The notes under the pieces were generated by a model, which worked only from the letters and a program-made list of their open reading frames with translations, ran no database searches and was not told the origin of the DNA. Below, piece by piece: positions 25,839-34,404 of a DNA stretch of 34,555 nucleotides; positions within the stretch are counted from its first letter, which is position 1; each line of letters opens with the position of its first letter. The position numbers and the translations under genes were made by a program. This stretch comes from an uncultured Acetatifactor sp. (GTDB lineage: Bacteria > Bacillota > Clostridia > Lachnospirales > Lachnospiraceae): contig CANPYG010000024.1 of NCBI GenBank assembly GCA_947588205.1, positions 1 through 34,555 on the forward strand. The letters are read 5' to 3'.

Positions 25839-27449
25839 ATGAAGAAAAAGTTCTTAGCCATTTCCTTAGCGCTGATTTACAGCATTGTTTATATAATAGT
25901 AGGACCTATGGTAGCGGTTCAGCATATTCATTTTGACTGGTCGTGCCTCATTCCCCTTATCTCCTGTTTTATATTTTGTTCCGTCATTAATCTTTTCTTT
26001 TTTTCAGTTATCCCGAAGCTGCATTTCGAAAACGGACGCATTGCCCGTTTTCTTGATAAAGTTGGAACCCGCAAGCTTTTTCCATTGGTTTGGCTTTTTA
26101 TTTTTGTGTCGTGGATACCAGCTTACCTCATTTTATACCCAGGGGTTTTGTCCTATGATATGATCTCGCAAACAAGCAGCGCCCTGGGCAGGATCACGAA
26201 TAATCATCATCCTATCTTACATACATATCTCATACGCCTCTTTATGAGATTAGGAGACGCCCTTTTTTCCAGTTATGAAATCGGAATCGGCTTTCTTTCG
26301 CTTTTACAGATGGTGCTTTTGAGCTATGCGCTCACCCGTCTCATCTTTTTATTAAAGAAAAAAAGGGTTCCTCTTCCCATCGTCCTGCTTCTCGTACTGC
26401 TTTCAGCAGGCTGGTTTATGAACGCATGTCTGTCTGTAACCATGATAAAGGACACCCTGCATGCCGCTTTCCTTGTATTGTTCGCCTGTCATTTTACGGA
26501 AATAGCCACCGACCCGGCGGGTTATTCCTCACGGAGACAGAATCTTTTCGCCTTTCCGGTCGTCAGCTTTTTCATGTGCGCTTTCCGGAATAACGGCATT
26601 CATATCTATCTATTTTGTTTCATTGGTTTGGTTCTGCTCAGGATTTCCCAGATAAGGAAGGCGAAAACGTATCTCGCCCTCATAGTGGTAATCCTAATAA
26701 CGCCCTTTCTGTATAAAATTTATACCGGGCCTGTTTTTTCTGCTTTGGGCATAGCCCAGACTGAGGCGCGGGAGGCGTTAAGCGTACCTATCCAGCAGCT
26801 GCAGCGTGTCGCCGTCAATAGGGCGGAGGAGCTGACAGGGGCGCAAACAGAGCAGATGAAATATTATATCGACGACCTGGAATGGATGGAGAATCCGCCC
26901 TGCGAGTACGATCCTTTTTGTGCTGACTATGCCAAAAGCTGTTTTTATTCGGAGCACTACAGCAAAGATCCCTTTGCTTTCTGGAAATTCTATCTGCAAA
27001 TTGGGAAACAGTTTCCAAAAGAATATGTGGCGGCTTTTCTGTCCAATACCCTGGGTTATTGGCACCCTGGTTATTATGGGTTTTCCTATGTGATGTACGA
27101 CAATTATCCTCCGGAGGAGTTTGTAGAACCCCTGGAACGCAAAAGTATATTAGATTCCGAATTTTTAAAGAAATATTATCAAAGCGTCTGCATCTCCGAC
27201 TTTTGGAGAAAAACCCCTGTTTTGAGATTATTCTTTGTTCCTGGATTTACACTTTGGTTTTTGCTCTACGGGCTGGCGCTGGCATGGAAAAAAAGCGGCT
27301 TTTTTACCAGGGACTTACCTCTTTTTTTGCCGCTGATCGCCCAATACGGGATCATGATACTTTCGCCTATATCGTCCTTTCGTTATTCGTGGCCCCTTTG
27401 CCTGATGCTGCCGCTTGCTTTCCTAGGGATATATGATAATATAGATTGA
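25839..27449 (+). CDS. Polytopic membrane protein, GT-C glycosyltransferase-like (DUF6020-like)
   Basis: The 536-residue integral membrane protein has roughly 11-12 hydrophobic helices. A conserved-looking first loop YPGVLSYDMISQTS ends in NHHPILHTYLI. An acidic residue in the first large loop followed by an H-P pair is the usual layout of GT-C enzymes that use polyprenyl-phosphate sugars. A soluble domain at about 305-425 is rich in Tyr, Cys and Asp. The start at 25839 follows GAGAGGTATAAA; an in-frame ATG at 25818 has no site. It opens a plus-strand cluster with a second GT-C protein and a UbiA-type phosphoribosyltransferase, suggesting surface glycan assembly. The substrate is unknown. Confidence 0.8.
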   Translation: MKKKFLAISLALIYSIVYIIVGPMVAVQHIHFDWSCLIPLISCFIFCSVINLFFFSVIPKLHFENGRIARFLDKVGTRKLFPLVWLFIFVSWIPAYLILYPGVLSYDMISQTSSALGRITNNHHPILHTYLIRLFMRLGDALFSSYEIGIGFLSLLQMVLLSYALTRLIFLLKKKRVPLPIVLLLVLLSAGWFMNACLSVTMIKDTLHAAFLVLFACHFTEIATDPAGYSSRRQNLFAFPVVSFFMCAFRNNGIHIYLFCFIGLVLLRISQIRKAKTYLALIVVILITPFLYKIYTGPVFSALGIAQTEAREALSVPIQQLQRVAVNRAEELTGAQTEQMKYYIDDLEWMENPPCEYDPFCADYAKSCFYSEHYSKDPFAFWKFYLQIGKQFPKEYVAAFLSNTLGYWHPGYYGFSYVMYDNYPPEEFVEPLERKSILDSEFLKKYYQSVCISDFWRKTPVLRLFFVPGFTLWFLLYGLALAWKKSGFFTRDLPLFLPLIAQYGIMILSPISSFRYSWPLCLMLPLAFLGIYDNID

Positions 27450-27540
27450 AAAAGATGCTTGTCGATCGTGGAATTTGTGTCAGCGCGCTGCCGGGCACAA
27501 ACCTGTTATGCGCAAAAGGCAGCGCAGAAATGAGGAAGAA

Positions 27541-29157
27541 ATGAAGCTTATGGTGTTTAAAAAGGTGTCCCGGCGCCGGTACTTTTGGATGCTGGCAGCG
27601 GTCTTCGCAATGGCACTGACCCTGCGCATTGTAGGGGCCGGATGGGGAATGCCGCATAGCAACCTGCATCCTGACGAGGGGATTATTTTCGGAGAAGCCT
27701 ATCAGTGTGCCCTGAACCACAGCTTCGAGGTACATACCTATTACAGGCCGAACCATGTTTCGATTAAGTTAAATACGCTTTTATATGTAGGAATACAGGA
27801 GTTGTTTTTCACGCCCAAGGGGCAGACCGATTTCGCCCTTAACTATAATGAGCACTTCTCCCTGTTTACCACGGCGTCCCGGGTTTTAACCGCCCTTTTC
27901 GGAACAGGCGTGGTTGTCCTGGCCTGGCTGATCGGTTCCTTTTGGGGAAGGATGCAGGGGCTATTTGCAGCCTTGCTGTTTGCAATATTTCCATCGTTTA
28001 TTGAACATTCTCATTACATTACGCCGGATATCCCCCTCTTGTTCTTTATGATGGGCGTGCTGTGGTCCGCGCTTTGTTATCAAAGAAAGCCTTCCGTATC
28101 CTGGCTGTTTTGGATGTCCTTCTTCACGGCGCTGGCCGTCTGCGAAAAATATCCCGGGATCTATGGCTGTGCGGTCATTGCCGTTTCAGTGTTTACGGTC
28201 CATACCAAGAAGCTTTCTAAGGTCATAAGAGATGGGTGCCTGGCGATACTCTTTCTGGTGCTGGGGATTCTGGCTGTTTCCCCTGTGCTTCTGGTCGACC
28301 TGAGGACGGTTTTAGAGGTCATGGCAGGACAGAATCACCAATATCATTTAGGCGCAGACGGTCTTAATTTTGGGGAAACCTTGCTTTTTTATACGAAAAC
28401 CGCCGGGGTTCATTTAGGCCTTATTTTGACGGCGAGCTGTTTATATGGGATGATAAGGGCGTTTCGGCAAGATAGAAAGAGGACTCTGATCCTGTTGATC
28501 TTTGGGTTATACATCGTTCCCATTTCCACCCTGAGCATCCATTGGGAACGCTACACGCTGCCGATTTATGCCGTCGGACTTTTGTTCGGCGCCTTTGGCC
28601 TGTTTGCTATCCTGGAGGATTTACAGGGAGCTTTTCAAAATAAGCGCGCCGTTTTTACAGCGGCTTCTCTCATACTCCTCCTATTGCCGACATGCAGTCT
28701 GTTTGCAGGCTCCATAGCGGTATGCGGAAAATTCCTGGCTCCGGACAGCCGTATCTTGCTTCAGGATGTCTTCGCAGGGATGGATGTAACGACCGGCAAT
28801 ACCGTATACGATTGTAATACCCCGCTGGATCCGGGAGGCTACTATGGGGCCTTCGGGGAATTCGAAGAGGCGGATCCCGAAAAATACAAATACGGAGGCG
28901 GACCCAGGTTTATCATGACATCCTCCGCCCAGCGAGATCTCTATCTGGAGGCCGACCCCGAAGTATATGGATGGATCGCAAACTTCTACAGAAAGCTGGA
29001 CGAGAATTATCACCTGGTTTACCTGTTTACGGTGGAAAACCCGGACTGCCATTTCCTGGAGCTGCAGAATATTTGGTTTGCGGCAAGAAGTGTTTACAGA
29101 TATATGCGCGGCGCGGCGACCGGTTACGAGATCCGGCTCTACCAGCTGCGGCCATGA
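27541..29157 (+). CDS. GT-C family membrane glycosyltransferase (GT39/ArnT-like)
   Basis: The 538-residue protein has a first helix (about 11-28), then an outer loop with MPHSNLHPDEGIIFGEAY, in which the HPDE acidic pair is the usual metal and lipid-phosphate binding site of PMT/ArnT-type GT-C enzymes. About ten further helices follow, and a C-terminal outer domain (from about residue 400) has aromatic- and acid-rich stretches. It probably moves a sugar from a polyprenyl-phosphate carrier to an extracytoplasmic acceptor. The start at 27541 follows GAGGAAGAA; an ATG at 27475 would add 22 residues. It lies between the DUF6020-like gene and the UbiA gene, 33 nt before the latter. Confidence 0.85.
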   Translation: MKLMVFKKVSRRRYFWMLAAVFAMALTLRIVGAGWGMPHSNLHPDEGIIFGEAYQCALNHSFEVHTYYRPNHVSIKLNTLLYVGIQELFFTPKGQTDFALNYNEHFSLFTTASRVLTALFGTGVVVLAWLIGSFWGRMQGLFAALLFAIFPSFIEHSHYITPDIPLLFFMMGVLWSALCYQRKPSVSWLFWMSFFTALAVCEKYPGIYGCAVIAVSVFTVHTKKLSKVIRDGCLAILFLVLGILAVSPVLLVDLRTVLEVMAGQNHQYHLGADGLNFGETLLFYTKTAGVHLGLILTASCLYGMIRAFRQDRKRTLILLIFGLYIVPISTLSIHWERYTLPIYAVGLLFGAFGLFAILEDLQGAFQNKRAVFTAASLILLLLPTCSLFAGSIAVCGKFLAPDSRILLQDVFAGMDVTTGNTVYDCNTPLDPGGYYGAFGEFEEADPEKYKYGGGPRFIMTSSAQRDLYLEADPEVYGWIANFYRKLDENYHLVYLFTVENPDCHFLELQNIWFAARSVYRYMRGAATGYEIRLYQLRP

Positions 29158-29190
29158 TAGGACCAGGATAGAGGGGAAGTGTAGAAAAGC

Positions 29191-30060
29191 ATGAAAAAAA
29201 AGGGCTCCATCAGAATTTATCTGAAGCAAATGAGAATAAAAAGCTGGATGAAAAATCTGTTTGTCTTCTGCGCCATTATTTTTTCACGGGAACTGTTCGA
29301 ATGGAACAAATTGATTCAGGCAACGGTCCTGACTCTGGCTTTCTGTCTGATCTCCTCGGCCGTTTATGTGATGAATGATATAAACGATGTGGAAAATGAC
29401 AGGAAACACGCAGTGAAGAGGAATCGTCCGATCGCGGCAGGACAGATTTCCATTCCCAGCGCGTGGATATTGTTGATCTGCCTGATGGCGGGGGGATTGC
29501 TCCTGGCCCTTTCGGTGAATCCTTCTTCCTTTTTCTTGGCTGCAATTTATGTCGTCATGAACATCCTGTATTCAAAATGGCTGAAAACCAAGGTGGTCAT
29601 CGACTGCTTCTGCATTGCGGCAGGCTTCGTGATACGCGTCATGGTAGGAGGAACGATCGTCAGTTCAGGCGTTTCCGACTGGATGTTTTTGACGGTCGTC
29701 TCCCTGTCCTTATTTATGGCGTTTGGAAAACGCAGGGGAGAGCTGAACATTTACGGTCCGGGGAAGACTAGAGACGTTCTAGGAATCTATGAGATTAACT
29801 TCCTGAATGGAATTATTTTCATGTGCGCCGGCTTGGCGATGGCGTTCTACTCATTATGGTCTATCTCCCAGGAGCCGAATTTGGTATACACGGTACCGAT
29901 CGTTCTCTTTATCGTAATTAGATATCTGCTTCAAGTTTTTTCAGGACATTCGGAGGCGGACCCGACGGATCTGATCTTATCCGATAAGATCCTGCTGATC
30001 GCATGCGGAATCTGCGCAATCACCGTGCTGATCCTTTTATACGGAACCCGGCTGCCTTGA
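29191..30060 (+). CDS. UbiA-family prenyltransferase, decaprenyl-phosphate phosphoribosyltransferase-like
   Basis: The 289-residue protein has eight or nine transmembrane helices. The UbiA metal site is NDINDVENDRKH (62-73), followed by KRNRPIAAG, which closely resembles mycobacterial decaprenyl-phosphoribose synthase (Rv3806c). The second acidic site seen in UbiA is weaker here: the segment after YSKWLKTKVVID carries Asp. In mycobacteria the enzyme joins PRPP to polyprenyl phosphate, leading to the arabinofuranose donor for cell-wall arabinan. Here it follows two GT-C proteins, so it probably makes a polyprenyl-linked pentose for them. The epimerase and phosphatase of that pathway are not in the window. 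The ribosome site is weak and about 14 nt away. Confidence 0.87.
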   Translation: MKKKGSIRIYLKQMRIKSWMKNLFVFCAIIFSRELFEWNKLIQATVLTLAFCLISSAVYVMNDINDVENDRKHAVKRNRPIAAGQISIPSAWILLICLMAGGLLLALSVNPSSFFLAAIYVVMNILYSKWLKTKVVIDCFCIAAGFVIRVMVGGTIVSSGVSDWMFLTVVSLSLFMAFGKRRGELNIYGPGKTRDVLGIYEINFLNGIIFMCAGLAMAFYSLWSISQEPNLVYTVPIVLFIVIRYLLQVFSGHSEADPTDLILSDKILLIACGICAITVLILLYGTRLP

Positions 30061-30186
30061 CGCCCTTTTTAAAAATCATTTAAAACACTTTTAAAAGCTC
30101 TTTCAAAAAAAATTTTTTACGTGGTGAAATCATAAAACGGCAAGGCATCGCCATGCGCAAAAGGCAGCCTGGGAATCATGGAAAAC

Positions 30187-30252
30187 GGATTAAGAAAAAT
30201 GGATTAAGAGATAGATTAAGAAAAACGGATCAAGAAAATGGATCAAGAAAAA
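30187..30252 (+). repeat. 12-14-nt tandem repeat, five units, spanning the methyltransferase start codon
   Basis: Units start at 30187, 30201, 30213, 30227 and 30240 with core GGATYAAGAAAA. The ATG start is at 30238-30240, so the last unit is coding. The rest of the 177-nt spacer after the UbiA gene (30061-30186) is A/T-rich with no clear terminator or promoter. Early copies contain ATGGATTAA, a start followed at once by a stop. Confidence 0.8.
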
Positions 30253-31767
30253 ATATACACACAGAGCGTTTCCCCTCAACATATCAAATCGTTGGGGCAA
30301 TATTTTACAAATTTTGAAGTGGCAAGGTTCATGTGCTCCTGGGCATGCGAGAAAGCATCGTCCGTGCTGGATCCAGCGGCGGGCAACAGTATTTTCCTGA
30401 AATATGCCAGGGAAATCAATCCCCGATGCGCGTTGACCGGTTATGAAATCGATGAAAAAATACTTCTATTTTTTGGAAATCCGACCGGCGCAAAGATGGA
30501 GAACTGCGATTATCTTTTGAACGGGTGGGAAGAAAAATATGAAGCCATTGTATGTAATCCCCCCTACAACAAATTCCAGGCGATCCCGCATCGAAATGAA
30601 ATCCTGGATTCCATTTATGAGCATACCGGCGTAAGGTACAGCAGTTATACAAACCTGTATCTGTTATTTTTGATCAAAAGCATCTACCAGCTTTCCGACA
30701 GCGGAAGACTCGCTTATCTCATCCCATCAGAATTTATGAATTCCGAATACGGCACGGCGGTCAAGCAGATGATAATAGAAAAAAGGCTGCTTAGGGCAGT
30801 GATTAATTTTGAAAATGACCACGAAATGTTTTTCAACGCCACAACCACCTGCTGTATTTTATTCCTGAATCATATTCCAAAGACACATGCTTCGTTTTAT
30901 AATCTTTCCTCTGTGGAGGAATTACAGGATCTGAAGCCGTTCGACAGTTCACACGGCTGCATACAGGTCAGCTATGACAGATTACGGGCCGATCAAAAGT
31001 GGCGTTCGTACCTTAAGCAGGAAGCACTCTCGGCGTATGCGAACCTAAAACCGATTTCCGAATTCTGTTATGTGACAAGGGGCATCGCCACCGGTGCAAA
31101 CGATTTCTTCTGCTTCTCCTTATCCAAAGCGGGGAAGACGGGAATCCCGATGAAATGCCTGACGAAATGCATCTGCCATTCTGCAGATGTCAAATCGCCT
31201 ATCTTTGACAGCGCTGATTTTGAAAGGCTGTCTTCTGCAGATAAAACAATCTATTTATTGGACGCCTCTGAAAACGATTATCACGACATCGCGCACTATA
31301 TAGAAGACGGGGTCAAAAAAGGAGTGAACAAAAAATTCCTGCCTTCCTGCAGAAATCCATGGTACTCCATGGAGCATCGGGAGCCTGCGCCGATCTGGGT
31401 ATCCTCCGCCTGCAGAAAAGGGATGAAGTTTATCCGCAATGCGGCTATGGTCAAATCATTAACCACCTTTCACTCCGTATATGTCCGCACCCCCTATGCC
31501 GACAATACAGATATTATCTTCTGCTATTTTTTAACGCCTCTTGCGCAAAGCATCATCAGAGAAAACAGAAAAGAACTCGGGAACGGGCTTGAAAAATTCC
31601 AGCCCAACGACTTAAATCAGGCAAAAATGCTGGATATCACCCTCCTTACGCCAAAGGACCGAGAAACGATCTTAGAAATCTTTCACCGGCTGAAGGAAGA
31701 TCCTCAGCAGTTCCTGTCCTTAACGGAGCAACTGAACCTTCTGTTTGTTCCTTATTTACAGCCATAG
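30238..31767 (+). CDS. Orphan N6-adenine DNA methyltransferase (gamma class, TaqI/PstI-like)
   Basis: The 509-residue protein has the N-terminal LGQYFTNFEVARFM found in gamma-class adenine methylases. SAM-binding motif I is DPAAGNSIFLKYA (45-57), the acidic motif II is GYEID, and catalytic motif IV is CNPPYNKF (NPPY 107-110). The C-terminal half (about 270-500) is a target-recognition domain of the TaqI/Eco57I type and would set the sequence methylated. No endonuclease or specificity gene is adjacent, so it is an orphan methylase or has a distant partner. No good ribosome site precedes the ATG; only GGAT in the repeat is suitably placed. Tandem repeats span both the start and the stop. Confidence 0.88.
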   Translation: MDQEKIYTQSVSPQHIKSLGQYFTNFEVARFMCSWACEKASSVLDPAAGNSIFLKYAREINPRCALTGYEIDEKILLFFGNPTGAKMENCDYLLNGWEEKYEAIVCNPPYNKFQAIPHRNEILDSIYEHTGVRYSSYTNLYLLFLIKSIYQLSDSGRLAYLIPSEFMNSEYGTAVKQMIIEKRLLRAVINFENDHEMFFNATTTCCILFLNHIPKTHASFYNLSSVEELQDLKPFDSSHGCIQVSYDRLRADQKWRSYLKQEALSAYANLKPISEFCYVTRGIATGANDFFCFSLSKAGKTGIPMKCLTKCICHSADVKSPIFDSADFERLSSADKTIYLLDASENDYHDIAHYIEDGVKKGVNKKFLPSCRNPWYSMEHREPAPIWVSSACRKGMKFIRNAAMVKSLTTFHSVYVRTPYADNTDIIFCYFLTPLAQSIIRENRKELGNGLEKFQPNDLNQAKMLDITLLTPKDRETILEIFHRLKEDPQQFLSLTEQLNLLFVPYLQP

Positions 31768-31835
31768 CAGAAACTATTACAGAAACCATAGCAGAAACCA
31801 CTACAGAAACTATTACCGAAAGCATTGCAGAACAG
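31764..31835 (+). repeat. 12-nt tandem repeat, six units, at the methyltransferase stop codon
   Basis: Units start at 31764, 31776, 31788, 31800, 31812 and 31824, for example ATAGCAGAAACT and ATTACAGAAACC. The first unit contains the TAG stop at 31765-31767, and the third restores an in-frame TAG 24 nt later. It fills the gap to the convergent LTA-synthase-like gene, where no hairpin terminator is seen. Confidence 0.85.
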
Positions 31836-31846
31836 GAACAAGAAGC

Positions 31847-33838
31847 TTATTTGGGTGCCCGCAGCAGGAACAAATCCTTGAAATACCTACGTTCCATCAG
31901 CTGATTGTATTGAAGCATCTGATACTGTATGACCGCCTTATCATCTTTTATTTCCGTAATGTTCCGATAGGAGATCACAGGATAATCCTTCCGCAGCTGA
32001 AGCAGATATTGATAATATGGCGGAAGCTTTGCGCCCGCGCATTCCAGTATCGCAGCCCCCAGGTAATTAGCGCTCATATCGCCGTACTGCGGCAGATCCA
32101 CATCTCGGTTTGTCCATATCACATAAGGAACGATATATTTGAGCGCCCCCTGTTCCTGTTGGGTCAGATTCCGCCCCTCGAATATGGTATCGTAAATAGC
32201 ATCTCCCAGCAGGGGTTGATGATCGCCAAACATGCACACGATAACAGGCTCGTCCGCAGATGCGAAATATGTGATCAGATTTGCAAACGCATCATCAGAG
32301 ATCTTCACTAAATATAAGTAATCCTCCACCACCTCAAGATCCCATCCGGAAAAATCTTCCTTCTCGCCGATCTTCTCGACCTTCAAAGGATAATTACTCC
32401 CTCCGTATCCCGCATGGTTCTGTATGGTAACGTCAAAAAGAAACAGCGGGGTGTCTTCTTTCTTATGCTCAAACTGCCAGATAATCTCATTGTAATTACA
32501 CTGGTCGGAAATATAAGACCCTACATATTCATATTCCGTCTGAAACTTATCCACGTCCACGAACTCTTCAAATCCCAGATAATCATACACTTTATCACGG
32601 TTCCATGCGCTGGCGATACTGGGATGCATCGCCATGGTCTGATAGCCCCGCTCACCAAGTACTCTTGCAATAGAAGGCATATCATGATTCACCTGAAGCT
32701 GATAAGGAACAGAATATGGCGATAAAAAAGCGAGGCTGTCGCCCGTCAGGGCTTCAAATTCTGTATTGGCAGTCAGCCCGCCCAGAATTTCAACGTCCAG
32801 CCAGCCCCTTTGTATATTTTCTTCCAGGGAATCCAAAAAAGGCATATAAGGTTCAGAGGTTTCCAGATTCCCCAAAATCTTTAAGTCGGACCACGCTTCG
32901 TTCATGATGAAAATGATATTAGGCGCCTTTTCCCACTGGATATCCGGAGACTGATAGGACTCTTCCGCTTCCCTGGCAATTCCCGCTAAGGTATTCTCGG
33001 AATATCCGGCAGGCCGTTCCATAAACATCTCCTGCATGTTTAGTCCAAAGCTTAACAGGAAGCCTTCCATGGGCTGATTTTGCTGAGGCTCCCAATGAAT
33101 TCCGTGCAGCTGATGCTCATCCAGGTAGTCAGTATTGCTCCAAAGATTCCAGAAAATGCCCATATAGATCAGGGGAACTACGGTTATCGGCACATGATAC
33201 CAGATCCCTTTTTCCCGGGGCAGTTTACACCAGAAACCCATGGAAATAAAAAAGAGGAAATAAAGTATGCTATACCATAATTCTCCGTTCATCGTCAGCT
33301 TATAGGACTTTATTACGGACGCGGCGGTATTTATTGCCAATATATCCTGGAAATTCATAGAAGATCCCCGAAATTCCCTCACATAATAGTTCGCTGTCAT
33401 AAGCACAAGCAAGAGAATACCGCTGACTCCAAAGGCAAGGTTCACCCGGCGTAATATCAGCAGAAAAAAAGCAAATATCAGATAAATAATCATGATATTG
33501 ACTAATTCAGAACCTTCTATCAGTTGGGACAGATCATGAACAGGTAATTCTATACGTTCAAACATTTTTTGGGGTACATACACAAGATAGAGCAAGACTA
33601 CAGGAATGGATAAATACCATCTCTTAAATCTGGGCAGAATAATAAATGCCCCAGTCAATAGGCTGAGCACACTGTAAATGATAAAGCGTTTATGAAACCC
33701 GTCAAAAAGATAATGACTGGAAAGAAGAAAAAGCGCCAGAGAGACCGCTGCCCCCAGAATGATCTGCAGCTTTCTGTGTAAAATGTCCTTCCCGTATGTC
33801 TTAACCGACAAAATTGCATTTTGTACGTGCGCCTGCAT
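31847..33838 (-). CDS. LTA-synthase-family membrane phosphotransferase/sulfatase
   Basis: The 663-residue protein has about seven N-terminal transmembrane helices (to about residue 232) and a large outer alkaline-phosphatase/sulfatase domain. Its metal-site residues match LtaS: Glu in MNEAWSDL (313-319), the catalytic Thr in GGLTANTEFE (Thr356 by alignment with GKTSDSEF of LtaS), and Asp-His in MFGDHQP (538-541). His475 in IQNHAGY corresponds to a substrate-site residue. LtaS polymerises glycerol phosphate from phosphatidylglycerol; relatives transfer phosphoglycerol or phosphoethanolamine to other glycans. The start at 33838 follows AAGGAGGAAAAGC. It is convergent with the methyltransferase and near the envelope-glycan genes. 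The exact acceptor is unknown. Confidence 0.9.
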   Translation of the reverse strand: MQAHVQNAILSVKTYGKDILHRKLQIILGAAVSLALFLLSSHYLFDGFHKRFIIYSVLSLLTGAFIILPRFKRWYLSIPVVLLYLVYVPQKMFERIELPVHDLSQLIEGSELVNIMIIYLIFAFFLLILRRVNLAFGVSGILLLVLMTANYYVREFRGSSMNFQDILAINTAASVIKSYKLTMNGELWYSILYFLFFISMGFWCKLPREKGIWYHVPITVVPLIYMGIFWNLWSNTDYLDEHQLHGIHWEPQQNQPMEGFLLSFGLNMQEMFMERPAGYSENTLAGIAREAEESYQSPDIQWEKAPNIIFIMNEAWSDLKILGNLETSEPYMPFLDSLEENIQRGWLDVEILGGLTANTEFEALTGDSLAFLSPYSVPYQLQVNHDMPSIARVLGERGYQTMAMHPSIASAWNRDKVYDYLGFEEFVDVDKFQTEYEYVGSYISDQCNYNEIIWQFEHKKEDTPLFLFDVTIQNHAGYGGSNYPLKVEKIGEKEDFSGWDLEVVEDYLYLVKISDDAFANLITYFASADEPVIVCMFGDHQPLLGDAIYDTIFEGRNLTQQEQGALKYIVPYVIWTNRDVDLPQYGDMSANYLGAAILECAGAKLPPYYQYLLQLRKDYPVISYRNITEIKDDKAVIQYQMLQYNQLMERRYFKDLFLLRAPK

Positions 33839-33994
33839 GCTTTTCCTCCTTGCACCTTCCAATCCCTTCGAGCCCAATCGCTATATCCGTATATTTTGCA
33901 GCTTTTCCTGTGGAACCTGATTTCATAGCTATTGTACTAAAAGGTGAAGTGTTTTGCATGGATTCAGTCAAAATACAATTCTCCGCACCCATGC

Positions 33995-34228
33995 TTACCT
34001 CTTTTCCCATTGCGCGTATTTTCCCAAGTCGTTCCAGTCAATTTCTTCTGCCGGGATAAATCTGCTTTTTTCTGCTTCTTCCATACTTTTCATTTCATCC
34101 GGTGTGGCTTTTTTAAAGTCAGGATCCCACGCAAGCACTAGTTTTCAGATAAATTCCTGAGCAAATAACTGGTCACTTTCCGGAAGCATATTCATCATTC
34201 GTGCTATATTCATTGCTGTTGAAGACAT
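33995..34228 (-). pseudogene. RelB-like antitoxin pseudogene, in-frame TGA at codon 28
   Basis: Reading from ATG at 34228, the frame gives a 77-codon protein interrupted by TGA at 34147-34145. The first half (NIARMMNMLPESDQLFAQEF) and second half (KLVLAWDPDFKKATPDEM, then FIPAEEIDWNDLGKY) join into one protein typical of small clostridial antitoxins. The codon after EFI is normally basic, so a single nonsense change explains the break. AGGGGAT precedes the ATG. It overlaps the end of a toxin-like remnant in another frame, in the toxin-antitoxin order. Confidence 0.7.
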
Positions 34229-34404
34229 ATCTCATATCCCCTACCCTTGTAAATAGCTCCACGGTTTCCAATGTCAATAATAAACAGAACTTCCTGCAGA
34301 GGGATAACCGTTAGCAGAGCACCAGCAGATGAAACATAACCTGTTGGTGCTCTTATTCGTCGGGTTCCTATACTGCCTCTATTATTCTGTTTCCATTCCT
34401 GCAT
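34210..34404 (-). pseudogene. RelE/ParE-like toxin remnant (C-terminal strand only)
   Basis: The frame ends VLFIIDIGNRGAIYK, which matches the last strand of RelE/ParE toxins (I-x-I-G-x-R-x-x-V-Y-K pattern). The upstream 40 residues do not resemble the toxin and include a 9-bp inverted repeat (34316-34353). The rest of the toxin is therefore lost or replaced. The reading frame runs 19 nt into the antitoxin-like pseudogene, as in intact modules. Upstream to the window end (34405-34555) I saw only short broken frames. Confidence 0.5.
34316..34353. repeat. Inverted repeat inside the toxin remnant
   Basis: AGAGCACCA (34316-34324) and TGGTGCTCT (34345-34353) are perfectly complementary, with CAG/CTG extending the stem around a 14-nt loop. 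It may mark an insertion footprint or a small terminator-like hairpin; there is no T-run beyond TCTTATT. Confidence 0.5.

Noticed and set aside
27508..30168. 16-nt identical segment ATGCGCAAAAGGCAGC at 27508-27523 and 30153-30168
   Set aside because: A 16-nt match between two positions is within chance expectation for a window of this size on both strands, and the flanks do not extend it.
31764..31900. Possible -1 frameshift extending the methyltransferase into an Ile-Ala-Glu-Thr repeat peptide
   Set aside because: The repeats are open in another frame, but there is no slippery heptamer at the stop, and the 12-nt period makes an open frame trivial.
33801..34010. Minus-strand open frame of about 69 codons before the LTA-synthase-like gene
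   Set aside because: It overlaps the start of the LTA-synthase-like gene, has no recognisable domain, and lies where remnants of a decayed toxin-antitoxin region are expected.
34145..34147. In-frame TGA in the antitoxin-like gene as a selenocysteine codon
   Set aside because: No selenocysteine insertion hairpin is evident just downstream, the position is usually a basic residue in this kind of protein, and the neighbouring toxin is also broken, so a nonsense mutation is simpler.
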